From Brachionus rotundiformis (taxonomy: Eukaryota; Rotifera; Eurotatoria; Ploima; Brachionidae), in contig JAESIW010000200.1 of NCBI GenBank assembly GCA_016802295.1, positions 3,906,327-3,970,326 on the forward strand: a stretch of 64,000 nucleotides of DNA. Direction: 5' to 3'. The notes beneath the pieces were generated by a model. That model was not told where the DNA came from, did not search any database, and saw only the letters and a program-made list of their open reading frames with translations. Each line of letters starts with the position of its first letter. Within the stretch, counting starts at the first letter, position 1. Positions 45,150 to 57,902 of this stretch are shown here, piece after piece. The position numbers were made by a program, and so were the translations under genes.

Positions 45150-45835
45150 ATTAGCACATTAGTGCTGCCTAAGTTAATGAATAGGATTTATTTATACCGA
45201 TTCTGAAGATGCTTTTAGGAACGCAATTAAAATATTCTTTTTTCAAATGTACCTCTTCCCTGGTGTTGGTAAAATTTTTGGAAATTTAGAGAACGTTGGA
45301 TAATTAGTAAAAATAAAATTTCAACTGACAACTTAAGATTATATTGTGACCATTTACATGAGCTATTTGTACAGCCTTTTTTTTAAAATTGTTAAATTCT
45401 CAATTAGACAAAAAAACAGGCTAGAAAAACAGTTCAGGTTATTTAATTCCTGTTTGGGGGCAAGAATTGATCGATTATTTCAACAAATGTATTTTGCTAT
45501 ATATTGATGGCTGCCTACCTTGTAAAACCAATTGAAAAAAGATTTTTTAATCATTTCACTGGTATTACTACAGACCAAATTGAAGGACTTAATAACTAAC
45601 ATTAAAAAAACAACTTACAACTTTTTACTTTTTTTCAAAAAAAATACAATAATGATACTTGTCATTGATAAAAAAAACAACTCATCTTTTAAAAGCAACA
45701 TGTACATGCTAAGATAAGAATTCCTGGTGTCACATATAGGGTTACAATAAATTAATGAAAATATTATTAAAAAATTTGATAAAGGAAGGAAAAGCCGAAA
45801 ATTCGGAATTAACTGATAGAAAATAGGACCATTTG
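45150..45835 (+). mobile_element. MULE-like transposase remnant, copy 2
   Basis: Carries the upstream block FIYTDSEDAFRNAIK (compare the MULE D-x-E-x-A-x-x-N-A block), then FFQMYLF, a damaged C-W-x-x-F-W stretch, STDNLRLYCDHLHELFVQP and TTDQIEGLNN. Frames change and stops intervene. It is fused at its right edge to a fragment of the neighbouring small ORF. Confidence 0.5.
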
Positions 45836-45935
45836 CTAAGCTCTTCAAAGATCTTTTAAAAGCATAATTATTTATTTTTATTTTTATGATCTTTATGGAA
45901 TAGCTAAAATGATGGTATTTTTCTTTAAACAACAC
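45836..45935. repeat. Partial copy of 44727-44820
   Basis: CTTCAAAGATCTTTTAAAAG and the following ATGATCTTTATGGAATAGC repeat the middle of the 76-codon ORF about 1.1 kb upstream, with small deletions, in the same orientation. A 22-bp gap (TTATTTTTATTTTTATG) distinguishes the copy. Confidence 0.7.
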
Positions 45936-46064
45936 TCCTAAAATTCGATTATCCACGATAATTTAACAAAAATTCTAAATTTAATCTTACTTTATAAAAA
46001 TCAAATAGAAAAATTGGCTAAAAGTTAAGTGTAAAAGGAATAAATGTTCCGACGCTTATTAAAC

Positions 46065-46175
46065 CATTTATAGTAGTATTAGTAGTAGGAGTTTAAACTG
46101 CAGCTTAGAGGTTATCTAAGCATAGCCCTTTAGAGCTATTCATGTAGTTTATATTAAACTAGAATTTTTTAATTT
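46065..46175 (-). mobile_element. Possible LINE 3' end
   Basis: TAGTAGTATTAGTAGTAGG followed by a short less AT-rich stretch (AGCTTAGAGGTTATCTAAGC, CCCTTTAGAGC) looks like the minus-strand 3' tail and UTR of an element related in style to the 15679 LINE. No RT codons follow. Confidence 0.3.
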
Positions 46176-47789
46176 CAAATTTAAATCTGTTATTGTTTTG
46201 TCATGAAAAAAAAGAGGTAAAGGAACTTTTTATTGAGAATCTTCTCTTCCATTTTTTTTTAAGTATATTGCCAAGCTTTATTTGATTTTTTCGAAATCAT
46301 CTTTTTAGTTTTTTGTCATTTTGTTTATGAGACTAAAAAAGAATTATTGAGAACTGACATGCTTTTAGTAAGTTTAAAACTTGAAGATTTGGATGAAACT
46401 TGACTTTAAAGATGAGTTAAAATATTTTTTTAGCAGAAACTTACTAAATTTATCAAAATGAACTTTTAGCACAATCAACTTCTGACTAGCACAAAGAAAA
46501 AAACATTTAACACACAAAAAACTAATTCTTTTTTTTAATTTTAAATTTTATTTAATGATATTTATAAGTGGTAGTTAGGTAAATAAAGTAAATTACCAAG
46601 CTTAAAGAAAATAAATTAAAAAAATTAGTTTCTAGAAACCCATTTTTCCTATTTTTTGCTCTGACTCTATAGGTTTATTGACAAAGTGGTCCTTTTATTT
46701 AAACAATTCTTTTAATGCCGATAAATTTGTACAATAGAAGAACTTAAGTGAAAAATTTCTTAATGTTAAGCTCAACTTTTCGGTTCTTTAATTAACTTAA
46801 TTGAAATTAATTTTAAAAATCTTGGTTACAAATTCATTTCTCAATAAAAAAGCTTATTTTAATTAAAAAAAATTAAAATAAATTTTGTTAAATTTCTCTC
46901 CATAAAGAGAATATATTTATTCAAATTATTTTTCAAATTTTAATTTTTGTGTTGAGAAGAAATCATTTTGTGCTAAGTTTTTTGAAATTTTCAATAAAAT
47001 AATTATTTTTATTTAAATTACTTTTCTAATGAAAGGACTATAGTTGGTTATTTTGTTAAAATCTTGCAGAACGATTTTGTGTTTGTTGTTCCATATTTCA
47101 CAACGACTGATAAACCACATGAAGGAAACGTAGTTTTTGCCATTTAGTATGCTTCAAAATTTCAGCAGAATTTAGGAAAAAAATGAAATTTAAATTTTGC
47201 CAAATATTGAAATAGATAGTTCAGCCATAATTACAATACATTTTATTTTAAAATAAAACTAAATGAAATTCCGAATCAAAATAAGTATTAAATTGCTATA
47301 CTAATTAAATTGTTATATTTTAATTAAATTGCTATACTAGCACACAATCAATCAGATTGTTAATTACCTGTGCTTCGAAAGTAATTACTTTCTGTTGAGA
47401 CTATTTATATTTTGTTAAAAAAATTAAAATTTTATTTTGGACAAAAATTATTTTCTTGCAAATAACTTTTTATATTAAACATTAAAGAAGATAGATGATT
47501 CTGAAAATTTGTTTTATTAGATAACATTAACTCAATATATAATAAACTAGAATTGGATAAAAAAGTTAATTTTGAGTCCGCTTCAAACATAATTTTGTAG
47601 AAGTTTTTATTCTCGAAATAAACTAATTAAATTAAACGAAAAGTAATTATATACAACAAAAACAAACCTAAACTAATCAATTTTGAACATGGAGGTAATA
47701 TTTTCTCAATTATTCAGAAAGAGCTCTTTCCGTAATTTTGCCATTCTTTTAGGTGAAAAGAAGATTGAAAGGTGAATGAGTTCTGGCGA
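46176..47789. other. AT-rich, no gene seen
   Basis: No open frame of protein-like composition and no repeat recognised. Confidence 0.5.
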
Positions 47790-48235
47790 TACATTAGTAC
47801 TGCCTGAGTTGGTGAAATAGGATTTATTTATACCGATTCTGAAGATGCTTTTAGGAACGCAATTAAAAAATTACTTTTTCCAAATGTATCTCTTCTCTGT
47901 TTTTGGTACAATTTTTGGAAATTTAGAGAACGTTGGATAACTAGTAACAATAAAATTTCAACTGACAACTTAAGATTCAATTTACGTGAGTTATTTTTAC
48001 AGCCTAATAAATTCTGAATTAGACAAAAAAACAGGCTGGACAGTTCTGGTTATTTAATTCCAGCTTGGAAACAAGAATTGATCGATTATTTAAATATATA
48101 AAAAATGTATTTTACCATATATTCAAGGCTGCTTACATTATAAAACCGATTGACATATGATTTTTTAATAATTTCACTGGTATTACTACAAACCAAATTT
48201 AAGGACTAAATAACTAACATTAAAAAAAGCTAACA
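47790..48235 (+). mobile_element. MULE-like transposase remnant, copy 3
   Basis: Parallels 45160-45600: ATTTATACCGATTCTGAAG and the next 30 bases are shared with copy 2, followed by the STDNL-region and the ATTGATCGATTATTT block. It carries more deletions than the other copies. Confidence 0.5.
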
Positions 48236-49708
48236 ACTTGCTACTTTTTTACGATAGAGTAGAGTTGGCTTTAGATGTGGTTATTCTTGGTTTAAACCAG
48301 TCATCAGTTATTATTGTAATGAAATTAAGTTTGGCTTTGGTAATAGTGGTATTTACCGACTTTTTTTTTAGTGATAATAAGGGCATTCGAATAAGACTGT
48401 ATTAAAAAGAATAATGTGATGGTTTTTGATTTTAGTGTGCTTAGGAACAAATTTCTAAACGTAGATTTTGAAAAGTTAGAAACATTTTTTAATAAAAGAA
48501 CTTGGAAAACTATTTAAGTTTTAATTGATGAGAAAAAAAGCATTCTATTCGTGCTATTATCTTTATCATTTGCTACGTAAGTAGATACCATAGAACTGGC
48601 AAAAGGAAGTATTGGATTGGTGAATAAAATGACTTAAAATGTGCTAATAATTAAAGTTTAAGAAAAAATTGATTATTATTTACTTAATTACACATTTTGA
48701 CTTATATTATTAATATCATATTATATAAATTATTATTAACAAAATATTTTCTAAATTAATTTTTCTGGTATTCCACATGACAGATTCAGGTAGAATTTTT
48801 ATTACAAAGTGCATTTTTTTCTACTAGCGACTATAGGATAAATTGGTAAAATTACCTTACTTAATTCATTTTAAAAGAACAAAAATCTAACATTGTAATA
48901 ACATTTAGCTCTTTAATAGAACTTAATATTGAAGACTAAAATATTTGAATCTTAATTCAAAAGAAAAACAACTCAATAAATGTTAAAAAGCTTAAAAAAT
49001 TTTTATCTATTTTGGGTCGAACCCTAGCACTGACTAGAAATAAAAGATACAACACAAAAAACTAGCTAAAAAAACTCTTTTTACAACAACTTAAATGAAC
49101 TTATTTGTGTAGTTTAAATTACTTTTAAAACTTAGCTGATTTTTTTTATAAATTATCAAAAAAATTTAATAAAAGTTTACGATTAGCCTTATTGAAATTT
49201 TTCGAATACGATTACTTTAATATCACAGAAATTGGTAAAAAGGCAAATTTTCTTTGTTTATATATTTGTTTTTTAAATCCGATATATTGATTTTAAAATG
49301 TTAAGGATCTTAATTTTTTATTACTGAAATGATCATAAAATTTTGAGAAGTAGTTTTAAAAAATAAAAAACTTTTCTGATTTTTCTAATAAATACTTAAT
49401 TAGTAAAAAAATTTATGATGGTTGCTAAAGAATATGAATATAATAAAGTAAATTACAACTTATTTGGCATGGATCACTTTGTTGTTTATAGAATATATTT
49501 TTAGAATCTTGCATGAATTTTAATAATATTCAAAAAAACGAGTTTTTTAAATAAAAGTACGTGCATCTATAATAATTTAGCGTTATTTGGTTAAATCAAA
49601 TTGATTGTTAAATAACTTTTTTTAACTTTAATTTATTAAACAGAAAAATTAATATAAATAGAAATATAGTTTTAATGGATACTTATTAAAGATTATTAAA
49701 AAAAAATT
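48236..49708. other. AT-rich, no gene seen
   Basis: Nothing recognisable on either strand. It contains the 3' flank of the minus-strand gene ending at 49709. Confidence 0.5.
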
Positions 49709-50260
49709 TTAAACAAGAGTCTCGTTTAAATATTGTCTATTTTCTGAAATAGAGACAAATCCGGTGTCATTTGAATGAATTGATTCCACGGAATTTGAAC
49801 CAGGAATTGAAGTCTTTCTACTCATCATATTTTGCAAATGATTTAATTTTGAATTTTTTTTGTATATTAACTCATCGAGTTCATTCAGTCTTGAAATCAT
49901 ATCTTTTAACTCTTGATCGTGAGTGTTTATGACATTTGATTCTTTGAGATTGTTTAATTTTTTTATTTTGGCATAACGATTTTGAATTTTCTTTGAAATA
50001 TAAAAGTTAATTGCTAAAAAGTTTCTGGATGTTTCTGGATACAATTTGGATAAGTAAAAGAAAATATCAATATTGTCAGGAATAATGTTGACAATTCCAT
50101 CATTAGATTCTGTTAATTCATAATCAAAAGTGTCTTGAATAGTTACATTTGGATCGTCCGTTGATAATAAGGCGAATTTCAACTGGGCAACAGTGGTGCC
50201 GGGTTCTATGCCCTTGGCCAATTTCAGATTTCCATTAACACTTATAAGTATTTTTTCCAT
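49709..50260 (-). CDS. Putative RA/ubiquitin-like domain plus coiled-coil protein (RASSF-like)
   Basis: 183 residues from an ATG. Residues about 1-90 look like a ubiquitin-fold Ras-association domain: MEKILISVNGNLKLAKGI, PGTTVAQLKFALLS and FDYELTESNDGIVNIIPDN, as in the N-terminal RASSFs (RASSF7-10). Residues about 95-150 are Lys/Asn/Leu-rich and likely coiled coil (ELKDMISRLNELDELIYKKN); the tail is Ser-rich. RASSF7-10 are cytosolic scaffolds of Ras-like and kinase signalling; any such role here is inference. It is shorter than vertebrate members. A 40-codon decayed copy lies at 36158-36300. An unrelated ubiquitin-fold protein cannot be excluded. Confidence 0.5.
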   Translation of the reverse strand: MEKILISVNGNLKLAKGIEPGTTVAQLKFALLSTDDPNVTIQDTFDYELTESNDGIVNIIPDNIDIFFYLSKLYPETSRNFLAINFYISKKIQNRYAKIKKLNNLKESNVINTHDQELKDMISRLNELDELIYKKNSKLNHLQNMMSRKTSIPGSNSVESIHSNDTGFVSISENRQYLNETLV

Positions 50261-53200
50261 TTCACTAATGACATTTTAATTTTTCATAATACCAATTTTA
50301 TTAAATACCAGTATTTTCTAATTAATTAATTAATTAATTTTTCTAAGAAAACAGTTTAAGAAAACTTCATTTTAGATAATTTGAGTAATTATGAGTAAAT
50401 AGATCAATTATTTTAATTCCATTAGCGTTTATCTTTGTTCTTTTTAATTAATTTAATTATTTAGGCAAATGCTTCATTTCAAAGCAAGTTGCTAATTGAT
50501 GATGTTCGAAAATTTTTTATCTCATTAGAATCTCGTTTTATATATATTTATTTTATATATTTTTTTAAATATGGTTTCTTAAATATGTACTTTTAAGAAA
50601 AATTTAAAAGTGTACTGCAGTTTTTTCCAAATCCTCACTACAGGTAAACAAAATATAACTATTAATAAATAATTTTAAGTTTAATCCAAACTCCATTTTG
50701 TGAAAAAATCCTCTACATTCATTCAATTCATTAGATTCTTACTCTCAATTTCTTCTGTTGGTCAAATTAAAAGACTTAGATTTTTATTAATATCCTAAAG
50801 AATTTTTAGAAGGTGTAAACTTTTTGGTAACTTTTTGGTAGCCAAGGAAAAAAAAGTTTATTGAATTGAAACTTATTTTAATTTTTAAAATGGTTTCAAA
50901 TAGAAAAGCTTTGTCATTGTTTTTTTAAGCTTATTTTTAGCTTATTAAGTTCAAGAACGTGCAAATTTCGTTCATGAAATTTGGTAAGAGGAAATTTTGA
51001 GCTTTGGACATATAATCCTCATTAAGTAATATAACTAGGACTTTTTGTGCATAAGACATTTTTAAATATATTTGTTAAAAAAGTTTTTTTGTTGTTGATA
51101 ATCTTTGAGGATATTTAGGTTTATTAATGTTTGTCCGTGAGGCAATCGCAATATTATGAAACTTAATCGATTTTATATCCTATAAGTCTTATGAATAATA
51201 ATGTTATTTTATTCGATATCTGTTTGATTGGCATATACTCATTAATCCTTTATGACCAACTAAATTTATCATTCATTAAAAGATTTACTAGGTGACATTG
51301 TCAAAGCTTTTTTATAAACGAATAAACTTAAATAGTCTATATCAAAAAAACAGCTCAATCTAACCATGTTGACTGGTGGTATTGGTATAATTACCGTCAT
51401 TTATCATTCTGGACATTATAAGGATTCATGACCATAATTGAACATACCCTGTTCTACCTCTTGCGTTTGCAACTCCAACCAGATTGAAAATATAAGAAGT
51501 TTTTACAGATGGAAGCCATGGATCTCACTTGCTTTTCAAACACCCGTTTACTGACCAAAGCCAAATTAAAAATTTTAAACAAAGTAATCACTAATCTATA
51601 ATCTTAATTGATATTACAGATTTTATCAAAAAATAAAAATAAACTGTGAGTTATCTCCCAATGGACAGGAGAAATAGACCTTAAACAGTAAAAAATAGGC
51701 TAGACCAGAAAAGATGTGCTGAATGAAATAATTAAAAATGTCACAAAAATTGTCTCTGAGTTAGTTTATAAAATTTATCACAACAAGATAAGAAAAAAAT
51801 GAATGAATCGAATTTACATGTATAAGACAGTCCTATCTGATTTAGATTCGAAAAGATTAAAATATCCAAATGACTTGTTGCTAGTTTGGCATCGGAATCC
51901 TTTTCAACCAGCTATTCAATTCTCTTTTGCATCCACCATAATTTTTGGAACTCTTCTTTTGGAAGCTATTCTAATTCATTTCTTATTTTTCTCACTCTCA
52001 ATTTGATATTATATCCTCTTAAATTTTGATATCTCACCAATTTACTCTGTCCAAAACTGTTTTTCCACCACTCAATCAGATCTCCTCCGAATCTCCTTTT
52101 TTATTGATCTATTATTCCTAATCTTTTTGGTATTTCACTATTTCATTATTAATATATTTTGAAATAGACCCAGAAGACTGGTCGACTCTCATGGTCATTA
52201 AAGTTTCCATAAGACGACATATTTCACTATTCCGTGTTTCGATACCAGTTCCCGTTAGATAAATTTATGCATTAGTCAATGAGAAACAATCGATTTAATT
52301 TTGTTTATTTATTTGTAAAATTGTACCAAGCTAAAATTCCTTCATATTAAAAAAAGAAAATGAAATAAAAAATTAAATGTTAAAATAAAGAAGAAAATAA
52401 AAATAAAAATATATATTTTGGAAAATTTCTTTCCCTCAATTCAAAAATTCTGCATAGAAAATCGTTTTGTGAATAAATAATGTTAAGTATTGGTTTAAAA
52501 GCGTCTCCCATCGTCAGTCATTGAAAGTCTACATATTATCTGTCATTCCAATAGCTAAAAAAATAATTTTCATGTGATCGTATCTTGTACTTTCAGATCT
52601 TTTGCCACAAAGCCGAATTAACAAGAATTCAAAAAGTTATTATTTCTATATGTGCATACATTTTATTTATTATTATTTTTTTAAAAATTTTAGATGATAT
52701 TGAAGTCAAAAACCACTATGCCGGTTGCGAAATTATCTTTGTGTGTCAAAAAGAAAACTTAATTGTGTTTTTAATTAAAAAAATAAATATTTTATTAATT
52801 TTGTAAACTAATCTACTCACAAAGATAAAATTTGGATTCTCAATAGTTTTTTATCAACAAAAATTGATTAATAAAAATTTATATCATGTACACTTAAAGG
52901 CTTATCAAAAAAAATTCTAGTCTATTTTGAAAAAAAATCAATTTCGATTTTATACCAACGACAGATGTTAAACCACTATTTACACAAACATTTTTGTCAT
53001 TTAGAAACTAATTTTTCAACTTTTAGACAGATACAATGTGATAATGTTTGAAAGCGTATATATATATGATTTACTTTTAATTTTACTTTTTAAAAATAAG
53101 ACACTTTTCCAATAAGAAAAGATAAAAATTGAATGAATATCACATTTTAATCAATATTAATTTATTTAGTTTTTTAGCTCAATTTTTTGGTTCATCTTAT

Positions 53201-54151
53201 TACCAATATTCACAAAATCTAGAAAGAATTTTGTTTATTAGATAAGCGAGAATAAATAAATGATTTATTTTTGTTAAAAAATAAGATTTTGAAACCAATA
53301 AAACGAATAAAAAGTCTGCTGATAAACTAACAATGTTGAAATATTTTGATCAGATATTGTAGAAAAAAAATTTTTGAGAGAACCAACTAAATTTCGAAAG
53401 AAAATAGGGTTAGGGGACATTTCAACCAATTTAATAATATATTATAGGTTTTGGCACTTAAATCGTTGGTTCAGTTTATTCCATAGTAATAAATTGAAGC
53501 CTTCAATAATTAAAGTAAAATATATTTGAACAATAAAAATAATTTTTGTGAAAACTAATCAACACAACTTTTTATTTAATTTTTTTAACAGTTTTCTATT
53601 TTAGAATTTGATTTTATGTCCTTTTGGAGCTTATCTAAGAGAAAAGTTTTATAAGTCTATGGTTAACAGAGTATTACAATTGGTAATGTTTTACCAAAAA
53701 AAAAGGAAAGTTAATCAATGAACAGGCAAATAAAGATTTATAAATTAATATTGTTGGTCTTCATATCATTAAACAAATCCAACACCACATTAAATTTCAA
53801 TCTGTGTGATTTTAAACATTGACGAAATGACCAGTAGTGACCATTTAAGTGAATTGGCCAGCAATTAATCAAACAAGTTGACTTTTATTCCAAAGAAAAG
53901 CATATAGATAAGCCACAAACTTAATTTTTTAAATTTCTATTCATTTTCAGTAAAAACAAAACACATATTTTTTAAAATTTTATTTAAACGGCTAACTTTA
54001 ATTTAATGCAAAAACTTTTAAAAAAAACCAAAAAGACATACAAATTGTTTTTATATAATTAGATATCCCGAAGTCACTTTGTGCAATAATAAGGCAACAC
54101 ATTTATTCAAACTGATTCATGCACAAAAAAGTTAAATTTTTTTAAAAAATT
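50261..54151. other. Long AT-rich interval with one shared repeat
   Basis: About 52595-52715 is related to 36845-36965. An open stretch there (KAELTRIQKVIISICAY) follows a possible cag acceptor, but no gene model holds. 51350-51700 is less AT-rich without a usable frame. A lone TTAGGG at about 53407 is not repeated. Otherwise nothing. Confidence 0.4.
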
Positions 54152-54421
54152 TTACATTAAAGAATATATTTTTTTAAATAATAATAAACAACAATATAAC
54201 TGAATCAATAAGATAATAATAATAATAATTAAAATAATATTAAAAATGATAATAATTGAAAATAAAATTGGTTTTACTTTAAGTTTAAGGTGATATAAAT
54301 TGATAAAGCTTCTTAACAATATCATAATAAAAAATAAAGTAGAAAACAATACGAAATTTGCCCAAGTAGTTAAAAAAAAAACATAATACTTAAAACAACG
54401 TCCCTTGAAAGCATCATACAC
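54152..54421 (-). CDS. Hydrophobic 89-codon ORF, doubtful
   Basis: Begins MYDAFKGRCFKYYVFF and contains three hydrophobic runs (LTTWANFVLFSTLFFIMILL, then Ile-rich). Ile-rich runs come from TAATAA-type low complexity, so the C-terminal half may be chance. No family is recognised. Confidence 0.15.
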   Translation of the reverse strand: MYDAFKGRCFKYYVFFLTTWANFVLFSTLFFIMILLRSFINLYHLKLKVKPILFSIIIIFNIILIIIIIILLIQLYCCLLLFKKIYSLM

Positions 54422-54621
54422 ACGGAATCATTATCATTTTTATAAATATACCATTTCTGAGTGGTATGAAAAACATTTACTTTGAGATTAAAGACTTTCT
54501 GGTTAATTAGGATACTAATCTAGACACATTTTTTAAAATTTATTGCGTAAACCATACAAAAAAATATTCAGGGAACAAACGAGATTGACTAAATTAGGCG
54601 GTATTCAAATTCCCTTTAGAT

Positions 54622-57600
54622 TTAGCATTCGTCAACATCGTCAAAGGCGTCGTTGCATTCGTCGATGTTGGCCGAGTGCATGAAGCTGGTAGAATAGTTT
54701 GCCGAAGTGCTAGTGCTAGGCGACAGACCCTGATGGGGCATTTGATGCTGTGGACCGCCATTGTGTCTTATTAGTATGCTTGGATTATTTTTTTTGTACC
54801 AAGCAACCAGTTGTTTTTTGAGCACACGATTCGATTCGTCTATGGCCGGGATGCAGTCGCGCACCCACACACTATTCTCATCATGGTCACCACTGGTTAT
54901 TTTGTCACCGTTTAAAATCACAGTCGATTGTTTGCACGGATAGTATTTGAATATGGTGTTGCGTATGGCCAGAAGTCTGACCGAGTCCAGGGCCTTTTTG
55001 CCAAAGCGGCCATTGCAATTGCTCTCAAGTCTTTCGCGCGGCGTGAATACCAATTTTGTCAAATGGGCGGCAAAATTGCGCCTACTTTTGCTCTTTGAAT
55101 AGGACAACGCTGCCATTGAGTCTTCTACAAAGTATTTTTCATTTTGAAAGACTATGGGAGGCTTGAAGTTGGTGTATGATTCCAATTGGAGATACTTGGG
55201 ACCATTGCCCTTGAACAATTCATTTAGATCAAGATCGTATGTTTGGTTTATGTTCGGACTGAGGACATTTTTCTGCGGGGTGCCTGGTTGACTGAGAGAT
55301 TGTGAGAGATTTTGAAATGCCTGAATATTTGTTGGATACTTGAAGTTTGGCAAACGTTGCGGAAAGACCATTGGATATTTGAAATTTTTTTGCTCATCGA
55401 AGTTTTCTAGTTCGTAGTCGGGCAGCTCCTCGTTGTCCGGGTACACGTGCTCGTCATCGATTTCGGCCAGGTCTGGATTCGAGTCCTCGTGGTTCTCGTT
55501 GATTATGAAGGCCGATTCGGTGTCAATGTGCTCTTGGTTCTGCATTTCGGTGGTGGTAGACGTGTGCGACGAGGTCGATGTCTCGGACGAAGAAGACGAG
55601 GTTACCGAGGCAGAGCGCGGTGGATCCTGGGCGCATTGTGGATAGTTTTTGGCTGAGTTGAACTTGCGTTTTTTGGCACCGGTCAAGTTCATTTGTACTT
55701 TGGCTTCTTGTTTTATGTTTTTGTTTAAAGCAGAGTTAGCCGCTGTTGTGCTCTTGCCGGATTGGCCTGGACCTATTTGGCTGTCCAATTTGTCAATAAG
55801 CAAGTTGAACTTATTGTTCAAATCAAATTGGTACTTTCGCAATAGCTTTATTTCCTTGTAAATGTGTCGCAGCTCGTTCTGGCTCTCGTTGGTCTCTACA
55901 TGGCTGGCAATAGATGTATTCGGTGGTTGAGTCAATAAGTCGCTGAATAGGCGCGCCATTCTGTGACATATACAATTTGTTCGGTTTGGTAAAGTGGTAT
56001 CGCTGCTGTCGGTCTCGTTTTGTTTCTCACGCGGTAACAAATCTTCTATATCATATTTTATTGTAAACGAGTCAAGCTAGATAATTATTAAAAAGAAAAT
56101 AAAAAATAATTTTATTCTTTGAATAGTAAAAATGTCCGAGGAAGCCCGAGGGGTTTTTAAAACCCCTTTTTAATAAATTTAAACTTGAATATTATCTCAA
56201 AGAAATAAAGTTATCAAAAATTACACAAAGAAACTTAGAATTAGCTTGAAATATTTAAATTTTTTAGTCATAGTTTAAATAAATTTTTTCTTTTTCTTTT
56301 GATATTTTAATTTGAAATTTTTGTAATTAATCAGCCTGGCTTTCTAGTGTTAATTAATAAATTAATAAAAACAATGTCTAATTTTTCCCTAAAAAACTTA
56401 ATAGAATTTAATTTTTTTAATTTAAACGATTTGGAAAAAATAACTAATCTAATTGATTTAAATAAATTTTCAATACTTTTCTGTATAATTGCAGTTATTT
56501 TAATTAAGAAGAGGCTATGATAAAATTTCTTAAACTGTACCATAAATTTGAGGCTCGCATATTTGTGAGGCTTTGAGTGTTGATAAACTAAAAAACTGAA
56601 CAAATGAGATTTTAATCTTTAATATAGAGATTTTGGAAATTTTTCCAAAATGTGTTGGGTTGAAACACTTAATGCTAAGATGAAATATGCTTTTTGACCA
56701 GACAATTGATCAGAATGCATCCATGGATAAAATAAACCAAATTTTAGCCCATTAACAGTATAATAGTGGTATTATCTTTAAAATATTGGCTAAAGATAAA
56801 ATCAAAGGATCTTACAATGTCTCAAAAGACTCTCATTTTCTATGTATTAATCTTAAATTTTAATTTTTTAAATATCAATAAATTAGTATTTTTTCTTAGT
56901 TAAGATCTTAGAAAGCAAAAAAAAATGCATATATTATGAATGGTGATAATTTTTATTAACCAAGTCTTGGAATATTGAACATCTTAAAATCACTTGTTTC
57001 TCATGCCTTATAGAATTCTAGCCATCAAAATGTTCTCTTACATTCAAATTAAATAATAATTAATTATCTTTTAGATAAAGTCTAATTGAAATTAAAATGA
57101 AACAAGATATAACAAACAATTTTGATTTAATGAAACCAATGACTGGGTATTTCCCAAAATATATTTTTATTCAAACAAAAAAAAAAGTTTAAAATAAATC
57201 GAACAATGTGTCCAAATATTAAATGATAAAATTCTCCAATTTAAGAAATTAGATAAACCCTAGCAAAAATATCCAAACTAGACATTTTCAACTCAAAGAA
57301 TGGCACTTGTCAGCAATGAGCATTGGTTTGGGCAAAATTTTGATGAGCGATTCAAAACGCATTTTAGAAATAGATAAGAAAATTATTTATTTTTTAAACA
57401 AAAAAGAGCCTCGTCATAATGAAATTTAATTTCTCTCTCTTTCGGCACTAAAAATCTAATGCTAGAATAAAAATTATGGCCAATATATAAACACTGTGCC
57501 ATATATTGTTAGAAAACGATGCCTTTTTCGAGACACTAGGTGTTTACAAAAAGCACGTTTTTATCGATTTAATCAAATTAAATCGATTTTGAGACTAGTA

Positions 57601-57879
57601 ACTAATTAGCCTAAATAAATTTATAATATAGCGATAAAAATATGTGACTGGGGTGTCTGAAAACAGTTTCAGTACAGGGGTCGTCAGTTCGGGTCTGAGG
57701 TGGCAAATGGCACTTACTGATTTGGACTTGTTGAGCAACTTGGTAATCATGGTGTTTATGTCTTGCCTGAACTCGTCGTCCAGCTCGTCCACCGAGCACT
57801 GGGTCAGCTCCGAGTCGGTTGGCGACTTTTTGTCTGTCTTCCTGCTGTTCAAATTGGTGTTTATCAATATGGTGGGCAT
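54622..57879 (-). CDS. BEN-domain protein, two coding exons
   Basis: Proposed exons: 57902-57718 (ATG at 57879; acceptor-like TTTAG before 57902, donor GTAAGT) and 56076-54622 (acceptor CTAG, phase 0 on both sides). The predicted protein is about 538 residues. Exon 2 has an early helical region (ELRHIYKEIKLLRKYQFDLN, likely coiled coil), acidic/Ser-rich linkers, and a BEN domain near its residues 310-440: AHLTKLVFTPRERLESNC, GRFGKKALDSVRLLAIRN, VWVRDCIPAIDESNR. BEN domains bind DNA or chromatin partners, so a nuclear regulatory role is likely. Codon use is richer in G/C than in nearby DNA. Linking the 5' exon rests on phase, strand and composition only; more 5' exons may exist. Confidence 0.75.
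56077..57717. other. Proposed 1.64-kb intron of the BEN gene
   Basis: AT-rich, no ORF of note. It is far longer than the other introns in the window, which is the main reason to doubt the join. Confidence 0.4.
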
Positions 57880-57902
57880 TCTGGGCTCCGGGTCTCCTTT
57901 AT

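Noticed and set aside
51803..52006. 67-codon frame with a hydrophobic end
   Set aside because: The start is an isolated ATG in DNA without other coding signs; composition of the second half follows local T-richness.
57611..57799. Overlapping frames on both strands across the BEN 5' exon
   Set aside because: They ignore the GTAAGT donor or lie antisense to the exon whose phase fits the downstream BEN exon.
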